From Pseudomonadota bacterium (GTDB lineage Bacteria; Myxococcota_A; Polyangia; GCA-2747355), in contig JADJTL010000001.1 of assembly GCA_016711215.1 (NCBI GenBank), forward strand, positions 678,001 to 742,000: a DNA stretch of 64,000 bases, given 5' to 3'. Shown here piece after piece: positions 63,659 to 64,000 of this stretch. The notes under the pieces are model-generated. The model was not told the DNA's origin. It made no database searches and saw nothing but the letters and a program-made list of their open reading frames with translations. The translations under genes and the position numbers were made by a program. The first letter of the stretch is position 1. Every line of letters starts with the position of its first letter.

Positions 63659-64000
63659 GTGGTTGTGTTCGACGCTGAGACCGTGCTGCGGCTGGTGATC
63701 TTCGTGGCGCTGCTCGTGCTGTCGGGGTTCTTCGCCTCGGCCGAGACGGCCTTGTTCTCGATCAGCTCGGTGCAGCAGCTGCGCCTCGAGGAAGAGGGAC
63801 ATCCTGCCGCGTCGCGCCTGCGCCAGCTCTTGGCTCGCCCCCGCCGCTTGATCGCGACGATCTTCATCGGCAACGAGATGGTCAACGTGGGTGCCTCGGC
63901 GCTGATGGCAGCGCTGGCCAGCCGCTACCTCGAGGACCAGAACGAGGTCGTCGTCACGGTGGTATCGACGAGCATCTCGGTCATGCTGATCTTGCTCTTC
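63659..64000 (+). CDS. CNNM/CorC (DUF21) family membrane protein (partial)
   Basis: The first 114 codons of a gene running off the window. The reading VVVFDAETVLRLVIFVALLV, SGFFASAETALFSISSVQQL, then IATIFIGNEMVNVGASALM matches the DUF21 domain of CNNM/CorC/HlyC-type proteins, proposed magnesium-linked transporters. The start could be GTG 63659 or GTG 63665; GGAG lies upstream near 63641. The usual CBS pair would lie beyond the window. Confidence 0.8.
   Translation, partial: MVVFDAETVLRLVIFVALLVLSGFFASAETALFSISSVQQLRLEEEGHPAASRLRQLLARPRRLIATIFIGNEMVNVGASALMAALASRYLEDQNEVVVTVVSTSISVMLILLF

Overview
The window looks like chromosome from a high-GC deltaproteobacterial lineage, most likely Myxococcota. 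The signs are FHA-domain sigma54 activators, a Ser/Thr kinase with PEGA repeats, a GltJ/AgmX-type zinc-ribbon/GYF/TonB protein, MopE-type NDCDG cysteine motifs, RCC1 and BNR surface lipoproteins, and a CXXXY-type CcmE. No rRNA, tRNA, CRISPR array, transposase or phage gene was recognised. The assignment rests on gene content read by eye, not on a database search.

Layout. 0-3 kb: a minus-strand mla lipid-transport operon (STAS-MlaE permease, MlaF ATPase, MlaD, start of a further gene). 3.4-5 kb: a kinase-like protein lacking the catalytic Asp, with a coiled-coil tail. 5-9 kb: phoH-phoB-phoR on the minus strand. 9-13 kb: KtrB/TrkH, KtrA, an output-less membrane sensor, and BolA. 13.3-15.3 kb: divergent sodA and mutY. 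15.4-18 kb: a decayed accessory patch with a broken VapBC pair and a frameshifted secreted orphan. 18-22.2 kb: a secreted protein, a class II amidotransferase, exonuclease III, a small Cys-rich lipoprotein and a ROK sugar kinase. 22.2-28.6 kb: a 2116-residue lipoprotein with a 9-bp coding repeat and what read as four beta-propellers. 28.8-31.7 kb: lytic transglycosylase and CcmE. 31.8-35.1 kb: a signalling operon (FHA-sigma54 activator, response regulator-PATAN, FHA with degenerate histidine-kinase domain). 35.3-41.7 kb: BNR lipoprotein, divergent Ser/Thr kinase, pseudouridine synthase. 41.6-45 kb: S9 peptidase and a TonB-like protein. 45-49.6 kb: glycine cleavage operon gcvT-gcvH-gcvPA-gcvPB. 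49.7-52.9 kb: NUDIX protein, PBP4-type DacB, a UbiA-family prenyltransferase. 53-54.8 kb: the GltJ-like protein. 54.9-57.3 kb: cysteine desulfurase and ThiI. 57.5-64 kb: hemW-grpE-dnaK-dnaJ-like, an M50 protease and the start of a CNNM/CorC protein.

The genes combine housekeeping sets (Mla lipid transport, potassium uptake, one-carbon metabolism, tRNA thiolation, chaperones) with myxobacterial-style signalling and surface proteins. Two features recur across the window. One is apparent single-base losses at G/C runs, in mlaF, ktrB and the vapBC/orphan patch, which may be long-read assembly errors or real decay. The other is short tandem arrays (11-35 bp units, 2-3 copies) at gene boundaries.
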